Below are positions 1 through 9,421 of a DNA stretch of 11,808 bases, in pieces. Location of the stretch: positions 56,184-67,991 of the forward strand of contig MU646828.1 of NCBI GenBank assembly GCA_026770585.1, read 5' to 3'. This DNA is from Baffinella frigidus (taxonomy: Eukaryota > Cryptophyceae > Cryptomonadales > Baffinellaceae). The first letter of the stretch is position 1. Every line of letters starts with the position of its first letter. Under the pieces are notes generated by a model. That model was not told the origin of the DNA. It saw nothing but the letters and a program-made list of their open reading frames with translations, and searched no databases. Position numbers and translations under genes: made by a program.

Positions 1-82
1 TGAACTCCACTGTTACTTCTTAAGTTAACAGACCACTTTTGCTTTGAGACGTCCCACTCTCGACTTTTGTCTCGGTGCGCAG

Positions 83-122
83 GGCAGCCGAGAAGCAAGA
101 GGAAGCCGTGCAAGCCCGGAGA
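83..122 (+). CDS. Possible plus-strand exon fragment before the inverted-repeat element
   Basis: After TGCGCAG come 40 bases that in one frame read AAEKQEEAVQARR, then GTACAC. If the element at 123-277 is spliced out, the next codon is TAA. This could be the last exon of an upstream gene or chance; it is very short. Confidence 0.2.
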
Positions 123-123
123 G

Positions 124-276
124 TACACTGCTAGCCAGAAGATTTTGCATCAGTCAACTTTGAAAAACACGGGAGATAGGTGTAGTAAAATGGACGCCAC
201 CATGGCGTCCGGGATTCTAAAGTGGACAGTTTCAAGGGGGGGTTGACTTGAGCAAAAAATCCTGGCTAGCAGTGTA
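124..276. mobile_element. 153-bp inverted-repeat element, GT at one end and AG at the other
   Basis: Perfect 15-bp terminal inverted repeats (TACACTGCTAGCCAG / CTGGCTAGCAGTGTA). Partial pairing continues inwards through ATTTTGC and AGTCAAC. A GGACGCCA/TGGCGTCC hairpin lies in the middle. With one flanking base on each side (123 and 277) the element begins GT and ends AG, as introner-type elements do. Confidence 0.6.
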
Positions 277-330
277 GTAACGCCTAGCTCTGTCTCAGTC
301 TATGCGCGGTACTTCTTAGCGCTGTCTCGC

Positions 331-457
331 AGTCTATTTGTTCTCGCCACTTCGGTGCGCCCTTGCAGTTTTCCGCTCCAAAGTTGACGGGTTCGTACCG
401 AAAATCCAGCGTGTCAACTTGAGAAAAGTCGGTCAACCCGAGTGAGGCAGAGCTAGA
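331..457 (+). repeat. R1 dispersed repeat, full copy
   Basis: It starts AGTCTATTTG, with TCTCGCCA-TTCGG, CCGCTCCAAAGTTGACGG, GTGTCAACTTGAGAA and GTCAACCCGAGTGAGGCAGA in order, ending CTAGA. Other copies of the full plan lie at 2555-2678 and 5004-5126, and inverted at 2288-2430. The 655-699 copy holds only the right end. Confidence 0.85.
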
Positions 458-488
458 ACTCCGCAAAAAGAAACGGTGGTATGCTGAC

Positions 489-587
489 CTTGCTGACGGC
501 TGACGCCCACGGGGGGAGGGTCGCGTCCCCCTTAACAAGACAGCCGCGTGTCACGTCCCCGCTCGTGTCCTCGCTGTCGCGCGCGTC
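489..587 (-). CDS. Putative internal exon of the minus-strand gene
   Basis: Between an acceptor preceded by a pyrimidine tract (CCGCCCCTCCCAG) and a donor gtcagc lie 33 phase-0 codons, DARDSEDTSGDVTRGCLVKG then DATLPPWASAVSK. The composition is normal for a protein and unlike the surrounding repeats. Linkage to the exon at 2735-3115 rests on shared strand and phase only. The opposite strand is also open here. Confidence 0.4.
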
Positions 588-654
588 CTGGGAGGGGCGG
601 TCCGTTGTTAGCGCCGCTAACCATCGATGGTGGGTATGGAAGATAGAGGCGCAT

Positions 655-739
655 GTCAACTTGAGAATAGTCGGTCAACCCGAGCGAGGCAGAGCTAGAC
701 TGTGGTGCACCGCTCTAGCTCTGCAGCAGTCGGGTTGAC
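655..739. repeat. R1 right end with inverted partner (hairpin)
   Basis: The R1 right end (GTCAACCCGAGCGAGGCAGAGCTAGA at 674-699) faces its near reverse complement at 714-739 across 14 bases. Continuing right, GATCGTTTTCACACCAAAAG is the reverse complement of a segment near 1832-1855. Confidence 0.8.
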
Positions 740-1500
740 TGATCGTTTTCACACCAAAAGTTCGTTTTCACACCAAACAGATTTGTACCACGCAACAGGG
801 GAATCAACTTCCGGTCTCCTCATTTTGAGGAAACCAGATTAACTCAGGCAGCGCTAGATCATACCGTTTCCTCTCCTTCCTCCACATGTGGCATTTGCCG
901 AATCCGTTTCCCTCGCATGGCGGGGGAAACGATTTTTTTTAAATTAAAAAACACGTGTTTTTAAAAACACGTGTTTTAAAAAACACCAATCGAAAACGCC
1001 TCCTGGCGTACGGCGTCGGCATCAGTTTGCAAGCAAATCAGGTGCAGGGCTCGTTGTTTTCGTGCAAGCGGGGGATGGGCGTGCAGGGTCTGGTGGCAAA
1101 CCTTGACGCTCGGGAGGAGGAGGGGGAGATCGAGGGGACAGAACCGCCGCCACACCCTCCTGCCCCAGGCCCAGATTCAGTGAAGAACAACTCCCCTCGG
1201 GCGTTGAGTGTTTTGGTTGAGGGTTCAGGTTTGATCGTAGGGTTTGGGTTTGGTCGTAGGGCTTAGGTTTGATGGTAGGAGGAGGGGAAGGTCGAGCGGG
1301 CACAACCGCCGCCACCCTGTCGACCTGAGCGCTGCTGTCTGGCGCCAACGGGAACTGAATCTGGGCCCAGATTCAGTTCCCCAGCCTGGGGACAAGACAC
1401 GTCACGTGTAGGAATAGCCGGATTCCTACACCCTCCTTTACGCTAAGGCATTACGTTTACTGTTCGGCGTCAGAAGTGAGCGGGCAGAACCGCCGCCACA
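740..1500. other. Repeat-rich non-coding stretch
   Basis: It contains two CACGTG motifs in A/T-runs (952-957 and 968-973), a perfect 32-bp palindrome at 1350-1381, and a hairpin GTGTAGGAAT/ATTCCTACAC at 1406-1431. The block AACCGCCGCCACACCC occurs three times, at about 1143, 1303 and 1489. A minus-strand open frame through 1022-1348 has a low-complexity Pro-rich product and I do not call it. Confidence 0.6.
1322..1347 (-). repeat. Exact copy of the minus-strand first-exon tail and donor
   Basis: Twenty-six bases identical to 2732-2757, covering the last ~7 codons (PDSSAQ) and the start of the donor GTC. It lies about 1.4 kb downstream in the proposed intron. Confidence 0.75.
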
Positions 1501-1562
1501 CCCTTTTGCACTCAGACGCATTTAGGTTATGGTTCGACAAATTCTGCAACGTTTCGAGTGAG

Positions 1563-2060
1563 AACGATCAGTCGATCGGAATGAGGCAGACCTAGGGGGC
1601 CGTTGGAAACGACCTCGGAAAGTCCTCTTCAGAACCTTGGGTGGGATGTGGGGAGCACCGGGGGTCAGCTGAGATGGTCCTGGCAGTGCCTAGCTCTGCC
1701 TCACTTAAACTGGGCTCCTCACTCAGTGCCTAGCTCTGCCTCTGTGAATCTAGGATCCTCACAGGGGGTCAGCTGAGGTGGTGGTGTGGGGGGTCTGCAG
1801 TGCGTAGGGCGGGGCTCTGATGGCGTCAACTTTTGGTGTGAAAACGATCAGTCAACCCGACTGAGGCAGACCGGTGAGGAGCCCAGATTAACAGAGGCAG
1901 AACTAGGGGGGGGTCAGCTGAGATGGTCCCCTGGGGTCCGATACAAATCCGTTGCATTTTTGGTGTGAAACCCCGCCAAAAATGTGGAAACGATCAGCCA
2001 ACCTGACTGGGGCAGAGCGAGGGGGTGGGCACCGGGAGTCTGCTGAGATGGTCGCGCACA
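1563..2060. repeat. Cluster of short R2 repeats in both orientations
   Basis: The 35-bp motif GAGGAGCCCAGATTAAC-GAGGCAGA-CTAGG occurs on the plus strand at ~1874-1907 and inverted at ~1688-1722 and ~1728-1761; isolated copies lie at ~826-856 and ~4820-4851. R1-like right ends with AACGATCAGTCAACCC are at ~1563, 1847 and 1990. No gene is seen. Confidence 0.7.
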
Positions 2061-2061
2061 C

Positions 2062-2103
2062 CGCCTTTGTCACAAGGATCGCCCCCCCGCACTTGCACTC
2101 CAC
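2062..2103 (-). CDS. Doubtful cysteine-containing exon of the minus-strand gene
   Basis: Read on the minus strand, a CT tract ends in CAG at 2104-2106 and is followed by VECKCGGAILVTKA and a possible phase-0 donor gtgtgc; another donor gtgaca would give VECKCGGAIL. It fits the phase of the first exon, but it is short and unsupported by any homology I can name. Confidence 0.22.
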
Positions 2104-2106
<3 letters not shown>

Positions 2107-2169
<63 letters not shown>

Positions 2170-2216
2170 AAGAAAGAGACAGGGAGACAGAGTAGAGTGT
2201 GTGTGAGAGAGAGAAG
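2107..2216. repeat. (GA)n microsatellite
   Basis: GA repeats with a central GTGTGTGT island and a second GTGTGTG near 2198. On the minus strand it forms a long pyrimidine tract. Confidence 0.9.
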
Positions 2217-2287
2217 AAAGGGGCATAATCAACTCTCGGTGAAACGGTGCGTTGTCTTGACAGACCGTGCCGACGAGAGAAAGGAGT

Positions 2288-2500
2288 TCTAGCTCTGTCT
2301 CCGTCGGGTTGGCTTGCTACTTTGACGTTGCCATGCTGGGTGTGCGGTACAAATTGGTCAACTTTGGAGCGAACAAGGACCCGGGCTCATCACCAAGTTG
2401 GTCAGAAAAATAGACTGAGACAGAGTTAGGCCACCGTACGGGCCTAGCTCCGTATTTTGTGACCAACCAAGTTGGTCAACAAAATAGACCAGATAGTGAG
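2288..2500 (-). repeat. Inverted R1 copy with adjoining hairpins
   Basis: 2288-2430 reads as R1 in reverse: TCTAGCTCTGTCTCCGTCGG at the left, GGTCAACTTTGGAGCG in the middle and ATAGACTGAGACAG at the right. Next to it are GAGTTAGGCC/GGCCTAGCTC and a palindrome ATTTTGT-GACCAAC/GTTGGTC-ACAAAAT at 2454-2485. Confidence 0.8.
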
Positions 2501-2554
2501 GTAGGATTTATGTTCAGCGCCCGGGTCTCGCCTGTGGGATGCTAGCACTGGTTC

Positions 2555-2678
2555 AGTCTATTTGGGCGAAGCAATTTGGTGAGACTGGGCTCTTTCACGC
2601 TCCAAAGTTGACGGGTTTCCGTAATTCCAGCGTGTCAACTTGAGAATAGTCAGTCAACCCGGGTGAGGCAGAGGTAGA
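2555..2678 (+). repeat. R1 dispersed repeat, full copy
   Basis: Same order of motifs as at 331-457, from AGTCTATTTGG to GAGGTAGA. Its right end is 55 bp from the proposed donor of the minus-strand exon. It faces the inverted copy at 2288-2430. Confidence 0.85.
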
Positions 2679-2734
2679 AATCGACGCTCCAGAGGTGCGG
2701 AAACGAGATTGTCAAGGGCATGTGGCTGGGAGAC

Positions 2735-3115
2735 CTGAGCGCTGCTGTCTGGCGCCACCCCTTGCAACGAAACAAACCTCGCACATCCAGCCATCGGGCA
2801 CGCCACCCATGCCTCTGGCGATTCCACCACCTCAGCCAGGTGCATGTCTGGCTCCTCCGTGTCTCCCTCCCCACCACGCAGCGCCCATCCCCCCTGGCCC
2901 GTTTTGCCTGCTTCCACCGCCGCTCCCAAGCCGGCCAAACCCCGGTGCGATCCTCTGCGCCCTCCAGCTGGCAGCGCCCTGCGGTCGTGGATGCGCAACG
3001 GCGTAGAACCAGTCGCCGATGCGAAGGAGATCTGCAGGGCGGACAGCCCCGCGAGGAGGATGAGGCTCCAACCTCGGCCCCTGGAGGACGAGGAGGACGT
3101 TCCAGCGCGAGGCAT
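2735..3115 (-). CDS. Putative first exon of a divergent gene encoding a secreted or membrane protein
   Basis: From the ATG at 3115 the frame runs 127 codons to CAG|gtctcc, a phase-0 donor at 2734. The N-terminus MPRAGTSSSSSRGRG is followed by the hydrophobic stretch WSLILLAGLSALQISFA and then SATGS, a convincing signal peptide with cleavage expected near residues 30-34. The rest is Gly/Arg/Ala-rich and unrecognised. Support for the donor comes from an exact 26-bp copy of this exon end plus donor at 1322-1347, the same echo pattern as the plus-strand gene. Plus-strand frames over the same bases are open too, so coding is not certain. Confidence 0.4.
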
Positions 3116-3356
3116 CGCAGCCACAAACAAGCGCGCTCTCAAATTGAACCAAACCAAAAATCAGATCGAAAGTTGACATGGGATTGACTTTCGCAAAATC
3201 GGGGAAAATCAGAGTGTACTTTAAAAACCAATTGACTTAAGAAACTCAGGTTCTGACTGGGCAACGGAGAAACTTCTCCCCCACTCGCATCCCTTCGCTG
3301 ATCCCGCGGTCCCCGCGTGAATAACACAGCCCGAGGATCACGGCGGGCGTGACGCG
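3116..3356. promoter_or_regulatory. Short spacer between two divergent start codons, putative bidirectional promoter
   Basis: The two proposed ATGs (minus strand at 3115, plus strand at 3357) point away from each other across 241 bp. Both have GCG directly before the ATG, giving a purine at -3, and the plus gene also has G at +4. The spacer holds an inverted repeat, CGAAAGT at 3167-3173 and ACTTTCG at 3187-3193, inside sequence related to the R1 repeat core, then A-rich sequence near 3200-3240. I see no clear TATA box. The bidirectional role depends on the minus-strand gene being real. Confidence 0.35.
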
Positions 3357-3428
3357 ATGGACTACCTCCGGAAAGGAGCGCAGGCGGCCCAGTCCGCCGC
3401 CAAGGAACTCCGAAACCAAATCAAAGAG
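3357..3428 (+). CDS. Exon 1, amphipathic N-terminal helix of the BAR-like protein
   Basis: Twenty-four codons starting MDYLRKGAQAAQSAAKEL. The ATG has a good eukaryotic context (G at -3, G at +4) and is chosen because it opens the frame continued by exons 2-9. The helix is rich in Ala with Lys/Arg/Gln/Glu, as expected of an N-BAR H0 membrane-inserting helix. The exon ends KE before a strong donor, gtcagt, at 3429. No extra copies of this exon are visible. Confidence 0.75.
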
Positions 3429-6400
3429 GTCAGTCCTCCACTCATCCGAGCTCAGAAAAGTCACACATCGTCGGTCACAGCGCTTGAGCCCACCACGCTC
3501 TTCAATATCAGCGCGCCGCCCGACTCCCTCCCTCGTTGCCCATGTTCCGCGGCCCAACCCAACCCCACGAAATCTTTTAGGTTTCTTCTAAACTTGCAAA
3601 GCATCGAGGAGGAGATGGTAGGCGTGGAGGGATCTATCTCTCTTGGTTTCGTGTGTCGGAGAAGCATGGCTGATGTTGGTGGGGTCTGGCAGTCTGGTCG
3701 CAGCGAGAGGCTGCCCGGGAGCACGCGGCTGCTCTCGCGCTTGAACGCTGACCCTGGCGCGCCCCCTGCAGGCTGTGGACGAAAGCGTCCCCGGAGCGCT
3801 GGAACGGCTGGGCGGCGGACCGGCACCGACAGACGACGCGGCGTTCGACACGGCGACGAAGCACTTCATGGCGCTCAACACCTCGCTGAAGCAGATCGGG
3901 TCGAAGAGCCAGGCGATGGTGACCGCGATCCGCACCCAGAACCAGGTGCGCTCCTCTCCCCCCCTCTTCCTTCATCAGGTGGGGTTCTTCCCGCCTCCAC
4001 CGTCAAGAGCCGGCGTTTTTTCTGGTTCGCTGGTGTCAGCGGGCGTCACAGTGGCTGCGGTGAGCAAGCTAGACGATGATTGGAAAAGAAAGTTGATTTG
4101 GACTCCAGGGGGGGGCGGAACTCGGAGGGATTATTTCCAAAGAAATGCTACGAGGGAGGGGTAGTTGTCTTATCCGGCAACCGCGTACCTTATCTTGCGG
4201 TTGCCGGCAAGTTCAAAGTTAATTATTTGTGGGCATTTCCGGCAACTTTTGCCAATTTCAGAAAATAATACAAGGACGCGGGGCGTAAAATCACATGTAG
4301 CCCTCCCGCGTATCAGGTTTCATCAGACAGATCGGGGAAAAGGTCGCGAGGGATTTCCACGCATGCGTTCTCTGACTCTCGCCCTTAACCCTGAAACGCT
4401 GTGTGTACCCTAACCCCTAAACCGCTGTGTGTGCCCTACCTGCCTAACCCTAAAACCTCAACCCTGAACCCTGACACTCAACCCTAAAACCCCAACCTTG
4501 AAACCTAAACCCTCAACACTGAACCCTAAATTACCTGCCTAACCCTAAAACCTCAACCCTGAACTCTGACACTCAACCCTAAAACCCAAACCTTGAAACC
4601 TAAACCCGCATCACTGAACCCTAAATCGTAAACCCCAAACCTCAAAACCTAAAACCTAAAACCTAAATCCCAAACAGGCGACGCTCGATGTGGTAGAGCT
4701 GCTCGAGGGCACGATCGAAGGCGAGTTCGGGGAGCATGCCCCGTGGTCGGAAGTCGATGGATTGAGACGCCCTTGTGTACTGGATCGTGTGTACGGAGTC
4801 CTCATCTGAATCTATTTAATGAGGAGCCCCGATCAACTGAGGCAGCGCTAAGCGGTCTCTGACTCACACACAACCCGTGTTTTCAGGCGACGCTGGATGT
4901 GGTGGAGCTGCTGGAAGGCACGATCGAGGGCGAGTACGGCGAGCACGATCCGTGGTCGGAAGTCTCCACCAAGTTCCGCCAGCTCAACCAACAGGTCCGT
5001 CGCAGTCTATGTGGTCTCGCCAATTCGGCTCGCCCGTGCTCTTTTCCGCTGCAAAGTTGACAGGTTTGTACCATGGACCTGGAATGTCAACTTGAGGATA
5101 GTCGGGGAACCCGAGGGAGGCAGAGCATGACCCGTGGTCGGAAGTCTCCACCAAGTTCCGCCAGCTCAACTAGCAGGTCCCACCCCGCACAAGAGAGAAT
5201 ACGAAGAGATTTCGTGAATAACTCATTCGCGGATAATCCGTAGACCCTACGGTAGGCAATCCGTAGTTATTCCTAAGGCTGTCCTGGCGGAAAGTCGATC
5301 GATTTTGGCCATGTTTTTCGTTCGTAACCCTTCACCCCAGCCAGCTGTACGGTGTACTAGAGCGGTTGTCGCATCTGTTGGCCACGGAAAATAACGAAAC
5401 AATGGCAAAAGCTGACGATTCTGGTGATTAACCGTCAGCGATTGCCACTTTTAACCTCTGGACCCTCTCCCCGGACCCCCAACAACCCCCTGAGCAGTTG
5501 AACTTATCCGGGCAGAACTTATCCGGGCAGCTATGCGCGCTCCTGCAGCGTGACGTAACCACAACTTAAGGGGGTCGACGCTCACTCCCGAAACCTCACA
5601 CCTCACCTGACAACCCCCCCAACAGTTGAAACACAACTTCTCCACCCAAGCGTTCCTGGCCTCTCCCCAGCCACCCCTAGTGTATGCTAACCCCCAACTC
5701 CCTCCCCAGTTAACAGAACTTCTCTGGGCAGTTGTGCATCTAACCCCCGCACCCTCACCCCTAGCCCCCGGTCCACACACAGTCTAAACAATCACCCTGA
5801 ACCCGACACCCAAAACGGCAGTTGGAGCAGAACTTCTCCGGGCAGCTATGCGCGCTCCTGCAGCGGGACGTGATCGACAAGGTCGCCGCAGAGCTTGCCA
5901 CCAACCCCGAGACCAAGGTACGCCCACCCCCCCAGAAACTTTCCCAGAAATGTCGCAGTCTGTTGGGCCTCGCCATGAGCGCTCGCCACCAACTTCGAGA
6001 CCAAGGTGGGGAGACACCCTACTTCCGTAATTATCAGAAATTTCGGCGTCAACCTAACTCCGTCGTCCCGTGGCACCCTACTGTGTTGCCTACTGTAGCA
6101 CCCTACCCGTAGCACCCTACGGAATGCCGGGAGCGACGTGGCTGATAAGGTGGCCGCGGAGCTCGCAACCAACCTCGAGATCAAGGTGGGGAGACACACC
6201 CTAACTCCGTAATTACTAGAAATTTCGGCGTCGTCCGAATTCCGTCGTCCCGTCGCACCCTACTGTGTTGCCTACCGTAGCACCCTACCCGTAGCACCCT
6301 GCGGAATGCCGGTAGCGACGTGGCTGATAAGGTGGCCGCGGAGCTCGCCACCAACCTCGAGATCAAGGTGGGGAGACACACCCTAACTCCGTAATTACTA

Positions 6401-9390
6401 GAAATTTCGGCGTCAAACCTAACTCCGTCGTGCCGTAGCGCCCTACTGTATTGCCTACCGTAGCACCGTACGCGTAGCACCCTACGGAATGCCGGTAGCG
6501 ACGTGGTCGATAAGGTGGCCGTGGAGCTCGCCACCAACCCCGAGACCAAGGTACCCCTGAACCCTAAACCCTAAACCCTGAACCCTAAACCCTAAACCCT
6601 AAACCCTAAACCCTAAAAACGCCAACCCCCCCATACCCTAAGCCCTAAACCCTAAACCCTAAACCCTAAACCCTAAACCCTAAACCCTAAACCCTGACCG
6701 CCATAACCTCTGAACCCTGAACACCAAACGCAACCCTGAACCCTACACCCTAAACCCTAAACCCTAAACCCTAAACCCTAAACCCTAAACCCCAAGACCT
6801 AAACCCTAAACCCTAAAACCCAAGACCTAAACCCTAAACCCTAAACCCTAAACCCTCAACCCTAAACCCCCCAAAATAAAAATAAACGGTGAACCCCCAA
6901 CGCTGGGTGCAGGCGGTGATGGACAGGCGGCGTGTCAAAGAATGCGCGCCCCAGCTCGCGGAGGAATCGCTCAACCAGGTCTCTAATCCCGAAACCCGGA
7001 ACCCGAAACCCGGAACCCGGAATCTGGAACCCGGAATCTGGAACCCGGAACCCGGAACCATGAACCCGGAATCTGGAACCCGGAACCTGGAACCATGAAC
7101 CATGAACCCGGAATCTGGAACCCGGAATCCGGAACCCGGAACCCGGAACCCGGAACCCGGAGCCTGAACGCATGTCTGGGTTAGAACCAGGCCTGAAACC
7201 CGAACCGACGTTTGGTTTAGAACCGGGTCTGGAATCCGGGAGAGAAGTGCGGGCATATCCAGGTGTAGGAGTGTACAGGGTCCTCCTGAATACACGGGTA
7301 TCTCGAATACATGCACCCATGCAACTAGTTCTGAAATTTGAACCGACGTTTGCTTTGGCGCCAGGTCTGAAGCCGTACACCTCGTTTTGGTTACCCAAAC
7401 CATAAACCCGGATCCCGAATCCCTAAACCCTGAACCCTGAACCCGAAACCAGGTGGTTGAGGTGATTGAGCGGCGACAGCGGCTGCTCGGGATGTGCGTC
7501 ACGGTACACCCTACACCCTACACCCTACACCCTACACCCTAAACCCTAGACCTTAGACCCTAGACCCCTGGACCCTAGACCCTAGACCCTAGACCCTAGA
7601 CCCTAGACCCTAGACCCTAGACCCCTAGACCCTACGACCCCAGACCCTAGACCCCAGACCACAGAACCTAGACCATAGACCCTAGACCCTAGTTGGTTGA
7701 GGTGATAGAGCGGCGGCAGCGGCTGCTCGGGATGTACGTCACGTTACACCCTAGACCCTAGACCCCAAACCCTAGACCCTAGACCCTAGACCCTAAGACC
7801 CTAGACCTTAGGCTCTAGACCCTAGATCCTAGATCCTAGATCCTAGACCCTAGACCCTAGACCCTAGACCCTAGGTGGATCCTGGTTGAGGTGATAGAGC
7901 GGCGACATCGGCTGCTCGGGATGTGCGTCACGGTACACCCTACACCCTCAACCCTACACCCTGCACCCTACACCCTACACCCTGCACCCTACACCCAACA
8001 CCCTACACCCGAGACCTGAAACCTGAGACCTCAGACCCTAGACCCTAGACCCCAGACCCTAGACATTAGACCCCTAGACCCTAGACCCTAGACCCTAGAC
8101 CCCACACCCCACACCCTAGACCCTAGACCCTAGACCCTAGGTGGTTGAGGTGATAGAGCGGCGGCAGCGGCTGCTCGGGATGTGCGTCACGTTACACCCT
8201 ACAGCCTAAACCCTAGACCCTAGACCCTAGACCCTAGACCCTAGACCCTAGACCCTAGACCCTAGACCCTTCGTGGTTCCTTCCCTACCGTGGCCCCAAA
8301 TCCTTGAACCCTGAACCCTAACCCCAAACAACAAACCCCAAACCATAAACCATAAACCATAAACCATAAACCATAAACCATAAACCAACCCTAAATCCTA
8401 ACCCCTAACCTTAATCTAAAGGTTAAACCCTAACCCTAAACCCAGGTGCTAGCCTCGTACCACCTCAACCACAACGTTACCCTACCCCCTAAAGGTTCAG
8501 GCATGGATCGAATCACCGCTGGCGCATCAGTCATTTCCCTCGGCCACACCCTCGAATTCGAACATCTGCGAGGGGGGAAAGGGGCAAACGCCAACCTTGA
8601 TTTGACCCACCCCCAGATGCTGGCCTCGCAGTCCTCAGGCCTCAGATATGGTTCAAATCGACGCTGGCGCATCAGTCATTTCCACCAGTCACAGCCTCGA
8701 ATTCGAATATCTGCGAGGGGGGACGGGGCAAACGCCAACTTCGATTTGATCCGCTCCCAGGTGCTGGCCTCGCGCCACCTTCGTTACGCAAGCTTCCAGC
8801 CCTGGAGGGCTTCGCAAAACCCTGAAGCGGCTCAAATCCCCTCCAGCTAACCCCCTTTACAGACTTTGAAATTCAAAGTCTGTAAACGGGGTTAGCTGGA
8901 GGGGATTTGAGCCGCTTCAGGGTTTTGCGAAGCCCTCCAGGGCTGGAAGCTTGCGAAACTAACCTCATAACACCACAAGCTTTCACGCGTGAGCCCCTTA
9001 AGGTCTTCACGCGTGGGCACCTTACTTGAGCCATTGATGGTTAAAAGGGGTTTTTAAAATTTTAAAACAATCACTGCCTCCACTTTACTACACGTTTGAC
9101 AATCAACGGCTCAAGTAAGTCCTCACGCGTGAGCACCTTAAGGGTCTCACGCGTGAAAGCTTTTTGCTTGACTCAACCACTACGTCCGTCTCGCGGAACG
9201 CTACTGCCTAACCTCTAAACCATAACCCCTAACCTGCCTAACCTCTATAAACCATAACCCCTAACCCCTAGCCCCTGCCGAAACGAAGCCTCCGCGGGGG
9301 TGCATGCATGGCTCTCTCTGTCATCTATCTCCCTCTCTCTCTCTCTCTCTCTCCATCTCCCTCCCTCTCTCCCTCTCTCTCTCTCTCCCG

Positions 9391-9421
<31 letters not shown>

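Noticed and set aside
1022-1348. Minus-strand Pro-rich 108-residue open frame
   Set aside because: It starts inside an exon-tail copy, crosses the copied donor and runs through short repeats; product is low complexity.
3357-4079. Single 240-residue open frame read through intron 1
   Set aside because: A strong donor at 3429 and the in-phase exon 2 in another frame give a far better helical protein.
6551-6880. A chromosome end
   Set aside because: The CCCTAAA tract is interrupted and has exons of the same gene on both sides, so it is interstitial.
6834-7502. 222-residue minus-strand open frame rich in FRVPGSG
   Set aside because: The peptide simply follows the heptamer repeat GAACCCG read in reverse; no start context, splice pattern or domain supports it.
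7693-8191. Exon 6 copies as mutually exclusive exons
   Set aside because: Each downstream copy lacks either a GT donor or a usable AG acceptor, so regular alternative splicing is unlikely.
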